NCBI GenBank assembly: GCA_020860025.1
Contig: JAJBVC010000030.1
Coordinates: forward strand, 1 to 17,325
From: Clostridiales bacterium
GTDB lineage: Bacteria > Bacillota > Clostridia > Oscillospirales > Acutalibacteraceae
Direction of reading: 5' to 3'
DNA length: 17,325 nt
This document shows positions 7,975 through 15,500 of the stretch, piece by piece. The notes below the pieces were generated by a model that was not told the origin of the DNA, did no database searches, and was given only the letters and a program-made list of their open reading frames with translations. Both the position numbers and the translations under genes were made by a program. How positions within the stretch are numbered: the stretch's first letter is position 1; the number at the start of each line of letters is the position of its first letter.

Positions 7975-7987
7975 ACAGGATTTGATT

Positions 7988-8716
7988 ATGTATAAAGAAA
8001 ATATTTACAAAATTTTATATAATGAAAAAATTGCAAAAGATGTCTTTAAAATGATTCTTGAAGGCGATACTCAGTATATTACCGCACCGGGGCAATTTAT
8101 CAATATTAAACTTGACGGATTGTTTTTACGACGCCCGATTTCAGTTTGCGACTGTGATGAATCAACAATTACGATAATTTACAAAATTGTCGGTACAGGT
8201 ACCCGGCAGATGTCAGAACTTTTAGCAGGCGACAGTGTTGACGTTATTACCGGTTTGGGCAACGGTTATGATATTTCAAAGTCAAAAAAACCGCTTTTGA
8301 TAGGCGGAGGGGTCGGCGTTCCGCCAATGTATATGCTTGCAAAAAAGCTTATAGAAAATTCTCAGAAGCCTACAGTTATACTCGGTTTTAATACAAAGGA
8401 CGAAATATTTTATGAAAATGAGTTTAAGGCTCTCGGTATTGAAGTTCGTGTTACGACCGTAGATGGCAGTTACGGAACAAAAGGCTTTGTAACCGATGCT
8501 TTTCCAGATGATTACGATTATTTTTATACCTGCGGCCCTATGCCTATGTTTAAAGCCGTTAACGCAAAGACTGTTACTTCAGGTCAGTTTTCGTTTGAGG
8601 AGCGTATGGGATGTGGCTTTGGCGCATGTATGGGCTGTTCCTGCAAAACGAAGTATGGGAACAAGCGGATTTGTAAGGATGGGCCGGTTCTTGTTAAGGA
8701 GGAAATAATATGGTAG
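7988..8716 (+). CDS. pyrK: dihydroorotate dehydrogenase electron-transfer subunit
   Basis: This FAD and [2Fe-2S] protein passes electrons from the PyrD FMN to NAD+. The 242-residue form begins at the ATG at 7988, which has AGGA 7 nt upstream. A TTG at 7982 is in frame but sits directly against that ribosome site. The FAD motif RRPISV lies near residue 48 and a nucleotide-binding GGGVGVPP near 103. The iron-sulphur ligands are Cys209, Cys214, Cys217 and Cys229 (CGFGACMGC plus RIC). The Cys217-Cys229 loop seems slightly shorter than I recall for Bacillus PyrK. The end overlaps pyrD by 7 bp, as expected for subunits of one heterotetramer. Confidence 0.95.
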   Translation: MYKENIYKILYNEKIAKDVFKMILEGDTQYITAPGQFINIKLDGLFLRRPISVCDCDESTITIIYKIVGTGTRQMSELLAGDSVDVITGLGNGYDISKSKKPLLIGGGVGVPPMYMLAKKLIENSQKPTVILGFNTKDEIFYENEFKALGIEVRVTTVDGSYGTKGFVTDAFPDDYDYFYTCGPMPMFKAVNAKTVTSGQFSFEERMGCGFGACMGCSCKTKYGNKRICKDGPVLVKEEIIW

Positions 8717-9621
8717 ATTTGTCCGTAAACCTTGCAGGAATGAAAATGGATAATCCTGTAGTTCCGGCGTCGGGTACATTTGGATACGGTAAGGAATTTA
8801 AAGATTTTTATGACATCAATATTCTCGGATCGTTCTCGTTTAAGGGAACGACTAAGGATGCACGTTTTGGAAATCCTACACCACGTATTGCCGAATGTAC
8901 TTCGGGTATGATTAACGCAGTCGGTTTGCAAAATCCCGGTGTAAATCACGTTATAGAACACGAACTTCCCGAAATGAAAGAGTTTTTTTATAAGCCTGTA
9001 ATAGCAAACGTATCAGGATTTTCGGTAGAGGATTATGCTTATACCTGTCAGCTTCTTGATAAGCAGGAGCAGGTCGGAATACTTGAGGTTAATGTTTCCT
9101 GCCCTAATGTTCACGGAGGCGGAATGAGTTTCGGCACTTCTCCCGAATGTGCAGCTGAGGTTACAAAAGCGGTAAAGGACGTTACGACAAAGCCTGTTTT
9201 TATAAAACTTTCGCCTAATGTAACCGATATTGTTTCAATCGCAAAGGCTTGCGAAGATGCCGGCGCAGACGGAATATGCCTTATCAATACAATGCTCGGT
9301 ATGAGAATTGATTTAAAAAAACGCCAGCCGGTTATTGCAAATAAAATGGGAGGATTCAGCGGCGACGCAATTTTTCCTGTTGCCGTTCGTATGGTGTACC
9401 AGGTTGCAAAAGCGTGCAGTATTCCGGTTATGGGATGCGGCGGAGTTTCTTCGGCACGTGATGTTATTGAGATGATGATGGCGGGCGCAACAGCCGTTCA
9501 GGTCGGTGCCGCCAATCTTGTTAATCCTTATGCGTGTAAAAATATAATCGAGGCACTTCCCGAGGAGTGTGCAAAACTCGATATAGATAAAATAAGTGAT
9601 ATAATAGGAGTGATTGACTAA
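8710..9621 (+). CDS. pyrD: dihydroorotate dehydrogenase catalytic subunit, class 1B
   Basis: This FMN-containing TIM-barrel enzyme oxidises dihydroorotate to orotate. At 303 residues it matches class 1B proteins. The catalytic base is Cys131 in NVSCPNV, which distinguishes class 1 from the membrane class 2 enzymes that use Ser. GCGGVSSARD and GATAVQVGAA in the C-terminal third are the FMN phosphate-binding loops. Adjacent overlapping pyrK supports the NAD+-dependent form, consistent with an anaerobe. AAGGAGG at 8696-8702 precedes the ATG by 7 nt within the end of pyrK. The stop overlaps the next start as TAATG. Confidence 0.97.
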   Translation: MVDLSVNLAGMKMDNPVVPASGTFGYGKEFKDFYDINILGSFSFKGTTKDARFGNPTPRIAECTSGMINAVGLQNPGVNHVIEHELPEMKEFFYKPVIANVSGFSVEDYAYTCQLLDKQEQVGILEVNVSCPNVHGGGMSFGTSPECAAEVTKAVKDVTTKPVFIKLSPNVTDIVSIAKACEDAGADGICLINTMLGMRIDLKKRQPVIANKMGGFSGDAIFPVAVRMVYQVAKACSIPVMGCGGVSSARDVIEMMMAGATAVQVGAANLVNPYACKNIIEALPEECAKLDIDKISDIIGVID

Positions 9622-10319
9622 TGGGTAAAGACGTAATTGTAGCGTGTGACTTTTCATCCGCAAAGGCAACATTTGATTTCCTTGATAAGTTCAAAGATGA
9701 AAAGCCGTTCGTAAAAATCGGAATGGAGCTTTTTTATGCAGAGGGCCCGTCGATAGTCAGGGAAATTAAGAAAAGAGGACATAAGATTTTTCTTGATTTA
9801 AAACTGCATGATATTCCGAATACTGTAAAAAAATCAATGGCGGTTCTTTCAAATCTCGACGTTGATATGACGAATCTTCACGCCGCAGGAACTATTGAAA
9901 TGATGAAAGCTGCACTTGAAGGACTTACAAGAGAGGACGGTACAAGACCTCTTTTAATCGCAGTAACTCAGCTTACCTCAACGAGTGAAGAGCGTATGCA
10001 AAACGAGCTGCTCATCAATGCCACAATCAATGATACAATAGTGAAATATGCCCAAAATGCAAATGCAGCGGGACTTGACGGCGTAGTTTGTTCACCGCTT
10101 GAGGCAGGTATGGTTAAAGACGCTTGCGGAAAATCGTTTATGACTGTAACGCCGGGAGTTCGTTTTGCCGACGGCGACATTGGCGACCAGGTAAGAGTTA
10201 CAACGCCTGCCAAAGCTAAAGAAATCGGTTCAGACTATATTGTTGTCGGAAGACCTATAACCGCAGCCGACAACCCTGTAGCCGCTTACAGAAGATGCGT
10301 TGAAGAATTTGTTGGATAA
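9621..10319 (+). CDS. pyrF: orotidine 5'-phosphate decarboxylase
   Basis: This enzyme performs the last step of UMP synthesis, decarboxylating OMP without a cofactor. The 232-residue protein is of the short bacterial type. The catalytic block DLKLHDIPNTV at 59-69 holds Asp59, Lys61 and Asp64. The phosphate-binding region VTPGVRF and the late VVGRPIT motif are both present. AGGAG lies 10 nt before the ATG, which overlaps the pyrD stop by one base (TAATG), so translation is probably coupled. Confidence 0.97.
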   Translation: MGKDVIVACDFSSAKATFDFLDKFKDEKPFVKIGMELFYAEGPSIVREIKKRGHKIFLDLKLHDIPNTVKKSMAVLSNLDVDMTNLHAAGTIEMMKAALEGLTREDGTRPLLIAVTQLTSTSEERMQNELLINATINDTIVKYAQNANAAGLDGVVCSPLEAGMVKDACGKSFMTVTPGVRFADGDIGDQVRVTTPAKAKEIGSDYIVVGRPITAADNPVAAYRRCVEEFVG

Positions 10320-10331
10320 GGAGAAAATAAT

Positions 10332-10988
10332 ATGGAAGCATACAAAAGAGAATTTATTCAGTTTTTAGAGGGTGCAGGGGTTTTAAAATTCGGCGACTTC
10401 ACCGCCAAAAGCGGAAGAAAAATACCTTATTTTATAAATGCCGGTGATATAAAAACAGGCGAGCAGATTCAAAAACTCGGCGAGTTTTACTCAAAGGCAT
10501 ATTTTGAAAAAATCGGAAATAAAAAGACGGTTCTTTACGGCCCTGCATATAAGGGTATCCCGATTGCCGTTTCGGTTGCCGTAGCACTTGCAAAGCAGGG
10601 CTTGGACGTACCGTTTTTCTTTAATCGAAAAGAGGAAAAGGATCACGGCGAGGGCGGAGTTTTTGTCGGCTATACGCCAAAGCAAAACGAGGAAATTGTT
10701 ATTGTAGAGGACGTTATCACCGCCGGTACAGCAATAAGAGAAAGTATGTCGATTCTTTCAAAATTAGATGGCGCAAAGGTTTCGGCAGTATTTGTTATGG
10801 TTGACCGTAAGGAAAAAGGCAAGACCGAGAAATCAGCTATGGCTGAGGTCGGCGAAGAATACGGCTTTCCCGTATATTCCGTTGTTGATGTTTATGATAT
10901 TATTGAATATCTTGAGGAAGATGAAAATAACGCTGAAAATGTTGCACGTATAAAGAAATATCTTGAAACATACGGCGCAAAAGATTAA
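10332..10988 (+). CDS. pyrE: orotate phosphoribosyltransferase
   Basis: This enzyme couples orotate to PRPP to give OMP, the substrate of the preceding gene's product. It has 218 residues. The PRPP-binding signature VIVEDVITAGTAIRES lies at 123-138. The flexible catalytic loop NRKEEKDHGEGG is at 98-109, and the orotate-side SGRKIPYFINAG near 27-38. The ribosome site (AAGGAG, 10318-10323) overlaps the pyrF stop, with 8 nt to the ATG. A 40-bp gap follows before pyrB, the longest in the operon. Confidence 0.97.
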   Translation: MEAYKREFIQFLEGAGVLKFGDFTAKSGRKIPYFINAGDIKTGEQIQKLGEFYSKAYFEKIGNKKTVLYGPAYKGIPIAVSVAVALAKQGLDVPFFFNRKEEKDHGEGGVFVGYTPKQNEEIVIVEDVITAGTAIRESMSILSKLDGAKVSAVFVMVDRKEKGKTEKSAMAEVGEEYGFPVYSVVDVYDIIEYLEEDENNAENVARIKKYLETYGAKD

Positions 10989-10992
10989 GCTG

Positions 10993-11027
10993 TTAAAACC
11001 AATAATCATATAAAGAAAGGTTTTTAA
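10993..11027 (+). promoter_or_regulatory. possible hairpin over the pyrB ribosome site
   Basis: TTAAAACC (10993-11000) can pair with GGTTTTTAA (11019-11027) with one bulged base. The second arm begins in the AAAGG ribosome site of pyrB (11016-11020). It might dampen or couple pyrB translation. The stem is AT-rich and the loop about 18 nt, so stability is doubtful. Confidence 0.3.
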
Positions 11028-11028
11028 A

Positions 11029-11952
11029 ATGCGGCATTTACTTGACACTACAGATTTGTCACTTGAAGAAATTGATGATATGATTGCTATGGCTGTTGAT
11101 ATTGTCAATAATAAAGAAAAGTATGCTCATGTGTGCGATGGCAAAAAACTCGCTACGCTTTTCTTTGAACCCTCAACAAGAACACGTCTTTCATTTGAGG
11201 CTGCTATGATGGAGCTTGGCGGCAATGTTCTCGGCTTTTCCGAGGCAAGCTCAACATCCGCTTCTAAGGGAGAATCGGTTGAGGACACAGTAACAATGGT
11301 TTCCTGCTATGCTGATATTATAGCAATGCGTCATTCGCTTGAGGGTGCGCCGAGAGTAGCAAGCTATCGTTCGGGCGTTCCTATCATCAATGCAGGCGAC
11401 GGCGGTCATTCACATCCTACGCAAACGCTTACCGACCTTTTTACAATCTATCGTGAAAAGGGCACGTTTGATAATTTAACAATCGGACTTTGCGGAGATT
11501 TAAAATTCGGAAGAACCGTCCATTCGCTTATTAAAGCAATGTCAAGATATAAGAATATAAAATTTGTTTTAATTTCTCCAAAGGAGCTTTCTGTTCCCGA
11601 TTACATTAAAAGTGATGTGCTTGATAAAAGCGGTCACAGTTATATCGAGGTTGAAAAAATGGAGCAGGTTATGGACAGCCTTGATATTCTTTATATGACA
11701 CGTATACAGCGTGAACGCTTCTTCTCCGAGGATGAATACTTAAAGCATAAGGACGCTTTTATTCTTGACCTTAATAAGCTTAAAACAGCTAAAAAGGATT
11801 TAACTATAATGCATCCTTTGCCAAGGGTAAATGAAATTGCCGTTGAGGTTGACGATGACCCGAGAGCAAAATATTTTGTCCAGGCTTTAAACGGCAAATA
11901 TATCCGTATGGCGCTTATAATAACTCTGCTTAAATGGGGAGGTGCTCTTTAA
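11029..11952 (+). CDS. pyrB: aspartate carbamoyltransferase catalytic subunit
   Basis: This enzyme joins carbamoyl phosphate and aspartate to give N-carbamoyl aspartate, the substrate of PyrC. The 307-residue length fits a catalytic chain. The carbamoyl-phosphate motif FEPSTRTRLSFE lies at 46-57, the loop lysine is Lys80 (SASKGES), and HPTQTL (129-134) and the later MHPLPR complete the active-site set. AAAGG lies 8 nt before the ATG. The stop overlaps pyrI as TAATG, and GGGGAGG at the end of pyrB serves as the pyrI ribosome site. Together with PyrI it should form the allosteric dodecamer of the enteric type. Confidence 0.97.
   Translation: MRHLLDTTDLSLEEIDDMIAMAVDIVNNKEKYAHVCDGKKLATLFFEPSTRTRLSFEAAMMELGGNVLGFSEASSTSASKGESVEDTVTMVSCYADIIAMRHSLEGAPRVASYRSGVPIINAGDGGHSHPTQTLTDLFTIYREKGTFDNLTIGLCGDLKFGRTVHSLIKAMSRYKNIKFVLISPKELSVPDYIKSDVLDKSGHSYIEVEKMEQVMDSLDILYMTRIQRERFFSEDEYLKHKDAFILDLNKLKTAKKDLTIMHPLPRVNEIAVEVDDDPRAKYFVQALNGKYIRMALIITLLKWGGAL
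11936..11942 (+). promoter_or_regulatory. pyrI ribosome binding site inside pyrB
   Basis: GGGGAGG lies 9 nt before the ATG at 11952. It rules out the earlier in-frame ATG at 11934, which would place the ribosome site inside the coding region. Confidence 0.75.
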
Positions 11953-12362
11953 TGAATATTGACGCTATTGAAAACGGCTATGTAATAGATCATATCCCTG
12001 CGGGAAAGGGTATGACGGTTTATGAAATTCTAAACCTAAGCGCTCTATCGTGCCAGGTTGCTATTATTACGAATGCAAAATCAAAAAAGAATATTGCAAA
12101 GGATATTATAAAAATCAATGATTTGATTGACCTTGATTTAGACGTGATTGCTTATGTTGCACCCGAGGCTACGGTTAATGTAATTAAAAACAGTATCAGG
12201 GTCGAAAAGAGAAATCTGTCAAAGCCGAGTAAACTCGTTAATGTCATTAAGTGCCAAAACCCAAGGTGTATATGTAATAATGAACCTATCGACCATGTGT
12301 TTACACTTACTGACGAAAAAGGAACATATCGCTGTATCTATTGCGAAACAAAAGCAAATTAA
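11952..12362 (+). CDS. pyrI: aspartate carbamoyltransferase regulatory subunit
   Basis: This is the nucleotide-binding chain that gives ATCase its feedback inhibition and links catalytic trimers. From the ATG at 11952 it has 136 residues; the upstream ATG at 11934 is rejected because the ribosome site lies after it. The C-terminal zinc module keeps the four ligands Cys101, Cys106, Cys128 and Cys131 (C-x4-C then C-x2-C), with an extra Cys108. The N-terminal half corresponds to the allosteric domain that binds CTP and ATP in characterised homologues. It is the last gene of the operon, 12 bp before the terminator stem. Feedback here may partly replace the missing transcriptional attenuator. Confidence 0.95.
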   Translation: MNIDAIENGYVIDHIPAGKGMTVYEILNLSALSCQVAIITNAKSKKNIAKDIIKINDLIDLDLDVIAYVAPEATVNVIKNSIRVEKRNLSKPSKLVNVIKCQNPRCICNNEPIDHVFTLTDEKGTYRCIYCETKAN

Positions 12363-12374
12363 CCTAAAAAGAAC

Positions 12375-12409
12375 ACCCTCTTGTGCCAATAAAGCATAAG
12401 AGGGTTTTT
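12375..12409 (+). terminator. pyr operon terminator
   Basis: ACCCTCTTGTGC (12375-12386) pairs with GCATAAGAGGGT (12394-12405) in a 12-bp stem with one G-U pair and a 7-nt loop, ending in TTTTT. It starts 12 bp after the pyrI stop and cleanly separates the operon from the next gene. Confidence 0.92.
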
Positions 12410-12424
12410 GGCAAATGGTTCAAA

Positions 12425-12446
12425 TTGTTACCTAACTGTTACATAA
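12425..12446 (+). promoter_or_regulatory. 11-bp direct repeat upstream of the surface-protein promoter
   Basis: TTGTTACCTAA (12425-12435) and CTGTTACATAA (12436-12446) are adjacent and match at nine of eleven positions, one helical turn apart. They end 21 bp before the -35 box, a usual place for an activator such as a response regulator. The regulator is unknown. Confidence 0.35.
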
Positions 12447-12467
12447 TTACAACGATGAGGTCACATA

Positions 12468-12497
12468 TTGACAAAAATCATAGTGAAGTGGTACGAT
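12468..12497 (+). promoter_or_regulatory. promoter of the LRR surface-protein gene
   Basis: A consensus TTGACA (12468-12473), an 18-bp spacer and TACGAT (12492-12497) with a TG one base upstream of the -10 (extended -10) form a plausible sigma-A promoter. The start would be near 12504, giving a leader of about 47 nt. AGGAG (12533-12537) lies 13 nt before the ATG, slightly long. Confidence 0.65.
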
Positions 12498-12550
12498 TAA
12501 CTATAAGTAATTTAAAATCAAAAAATTCAGTTAGGAGAGATTCTGAAACA

Positions 12551-15500
12551 ATGAAAAAGTTTATTAGTTTGTTTTTATCAATCGCAATGCTGCTTAGCAT
12601 TACCGCCGGTATTGACTTCTCGGCTTATGCCGATACATATTCAGGCACTTGCGGTGATAATCTCATTTGGTCACTTGATACAGATACAGGTGTACTCACA
12701 ATAAGCGGCTCCGGCGATATGAAGAACTATTCAAGCTCTTCAAGTGCCCCATGGTATAATTATAGTGATTCAATTACAGATGTTGAATTATTAAGTGGGA
12801 TAACAAGTATCGGAGAAGATGCATTTTCTCATTGCAAAAGTTTAGCAAGTGTAATAATTCCTAACAGTGTGATAAATATAGGTAAATTTGCATTTTGGTA
12901 TTGCACAAGTTTAACAAGTGTAACAATTCCTGACAGTGTAACAAGTATAGGTAGTTATGCATTTCATGAATGCTCAAGTTTAACAAGTATAACAATTCCA
13001 GACAGCGTAACAAATATAGGCAATTGTGCATTTACAAGTTTAACGAGTATTGATGTAGATGAAAATAATGAATATTATTCATCACAAGATGGTGTATTGT
13101 TTAATAAAAATAAAACAAAATTAGTTTGTTATCCTGCCGAAAAAGCGGAAACATCTTATAAAATTCCAGACAGTGTAACAAGTATAGGTGATAGTGCATT
13201 TTATGAATGCTCAAGTTTAACAAGCGTAACAATTCCTGACAGTGTAATAAGTATAGGTAGTTGTGCATTTTACTATTGTACAAGTTTAAAAAGCGTAACA
13301 ATTCCTAATAGTGTAACAAGTATAGGATATTATGCTTTCAGAGATTGTACAAGTTTAAAAAGCGTAACAATTCCTAATAGTGTAACAAGCATAGGCAGTA
13401 ATGCATTTACTGACTGCACAAGTTTAACAAAAACGAATTATACCGGTACAATAGATGATTGGGTTTCTATTTATTTTGCTGATGGTGCAGCAAACCCCAT
13501 ATCTCATAGCGAAAAATTATATATTAATAATATTTTACAAACAAACATAACTATCGACGAGGCAAGTGAAATATCTGCATATGCATTTGAATATTGTTCA
13601 AGTATAAGAAGTGTAACAATTGGTGACAGCGTAACAAGTATAGGTGAACATGCATTCGTTTGGTGTGATAATTTAACAAGTATAACAATTCCTGACAGCG
13701 TAACAAGTATAGATAATTGGACATTTGGATATTGCTCAAGTTTAACAAGTATAACAATTCCAGACAGTGTAACAAGTATAGGTAGTTATGCATTTGGATA
13801 TTGTACAAGTTTAACAAGTATAACGATTCCTGACAGTGTCACAAGTATAGGTGATTATGCATTTGAACGTTGTACAAGTTTAACAAGTGTAACAATTCCT
13901 AATAGTGTAATAAATATAGGTAAATATACATTTTGGTATTGCACAAGTTTAACAAATGTAACAATTCCTGACAGCGTGACAAGTATAAGCACATATGCAT
14001 TTGGGTATTGCACAAGCTTAACCGATGTATATTATGCAGGCAGTGAAGATGATTGGAATAATATAAGTATCGGAAGTTCTAATACATATTTAACCAATGC
14101 AACAATTCATTATAATTCATCGGATACTGATACAAATAGTGATTTTGAGTATGAAGTGCTTGATGACGGTACAGCTGAAATTACTGGTTATTCAGGCACA
14201 GAAACAGATATAACAATCCCATCAACTATTGATGGATATACAGTTACAAGCATAGGCGATTATGCTTTTGAATTTAATGATGATTTAACAAGCATAACAA
14301 TACCAGATGGTGTAACAAGTATTGGTGAGTGGTCATTTGCAGGATGCTATAATTTAGTAAACTTAGATATTCCTGACAGCGTAACAAATATAAACAACTG
14401 TGCATTTTTATTATGCATAGGTCTAACAAGTATAACGATTCCCGATAGCGTAATGAGTATAGGCTATGGTGCGTTTGCTGGTTGTATAAGTTCAACAAGT
14501 ATTGATGTTAGTGATAAAAATGAATATTATTCATCGCAAGACGGAGTTTTATTCAATAAAGATAAAACAGAATTAATACAATATCCGGCCGGAAACGAAA
14601 GTACTTCATATCAAATACCTGACAGTGTATCGAGTATAAGTGGTTATGCGTTTGTATATTGCTATTATTTAAAAAGTGTAGCAATTTCCGACAGCGTAGC
14701 AAGTATCGACGATGATACGTTTTATGCATGCGAAAATTTAACAAGCGTAACAATTCCAGACAGCGTAACGAGTATAGGTTATGGTGCATTTGCTTATTGT
14801 ACAAGTTTAATAAGCGTAACAATTCCTAATAGCGTAACAAGAATATACGATTGTGCGTTTTATGATTGCGAAAATATAACAGATGTATATTTCACTGGTA
14901 GTGAAGATGATTGGAATAGTATATCAATCGGTGACGATAATGAATATTTAACAAATGCAACAATTCATTATAATTCATCAGGTGACACAACCGCATACGA
15001 TTCTTTCATACAAAGCTTTGATGTAAGCACATATGCTGCAGACGACCTTATAAATAACAGTGAGTCATACGCACTTGATTATTATGAAAATGACTTTCAA
15101 GATCCATCCGAAATAATGGTAAATGCACTGAAAGCCGACAGCAGTTTTGTTAATACCGTTGCTGCATGGGAAGCTTCAAACGCTATATTGGATGTAAATA
15201 TTGATGCTGCTGTTGATTTTAATCTTGATATTGTCAGCTATTATGAAGCAATATTGTTCAGTATGTGCGAAAATACTATTGAAAGCAGTACATTTTTAGA
15301 TGTATATGATTATTCACTTGCTGTTAATTTAATTAAGTTTGGCAATAAAATTGATAAATTCATTAACAACTATAAAGATGCGAATATAACATATGATAAA
15401 ACACTGACCGATGATCAAAAGGAACTTTTGCTTAAAGATTTGTCATATGATAAAGATTCCGCAGATTGCATTGATTTAGCAACAAAGGTGCTTGACTATA

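Larger units (their letters stand above)
12781..14883 (+). repeat. 69-bp (23-residue) LRR_5 repeat array, 23 units
   Basis: Twenty-three units can be counted by their AF/TF/SF positions. Most are 23 residues long, and many neighbours are nearly identical in DNA (ACAATTCCTGACAGYGTAAC recurs throughout). Isoleucine in the SIG core is nearly always ATA and Thr nearly always ACA, so the array has a narrow codon range. The units are interrupted by non-LRR islands at 13046-13162, 13427-13540, 14021-14140 and 14498-14613. Confidence 0.9.

Noticed and set aside
7982..7987. TTG start for pyrK two codons upstream
   Set aside because: It would sit one base from the only ribosome site; the ATG at 7988 has proper spacing.
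11934..11951. Earlier ATG for pyrI
   Set aside because: The ribosome site GGGGAGG lies after it, and the added residues are unlike the usual PyrI N-terminus.
13101..14822. Several short minus-strand reading frames rich in Leu, Tyr and His
   Set aside because: They are antisense shadows of the LRR repeat; they resemble one another only because the repeat does, and lack ribosome sites.
12781..14883. CRISPR-like or satellite repeat array
   Set aside because: The 69-bp period translates in frame into LRR_5 units with no spacers; it is a coding repeat.
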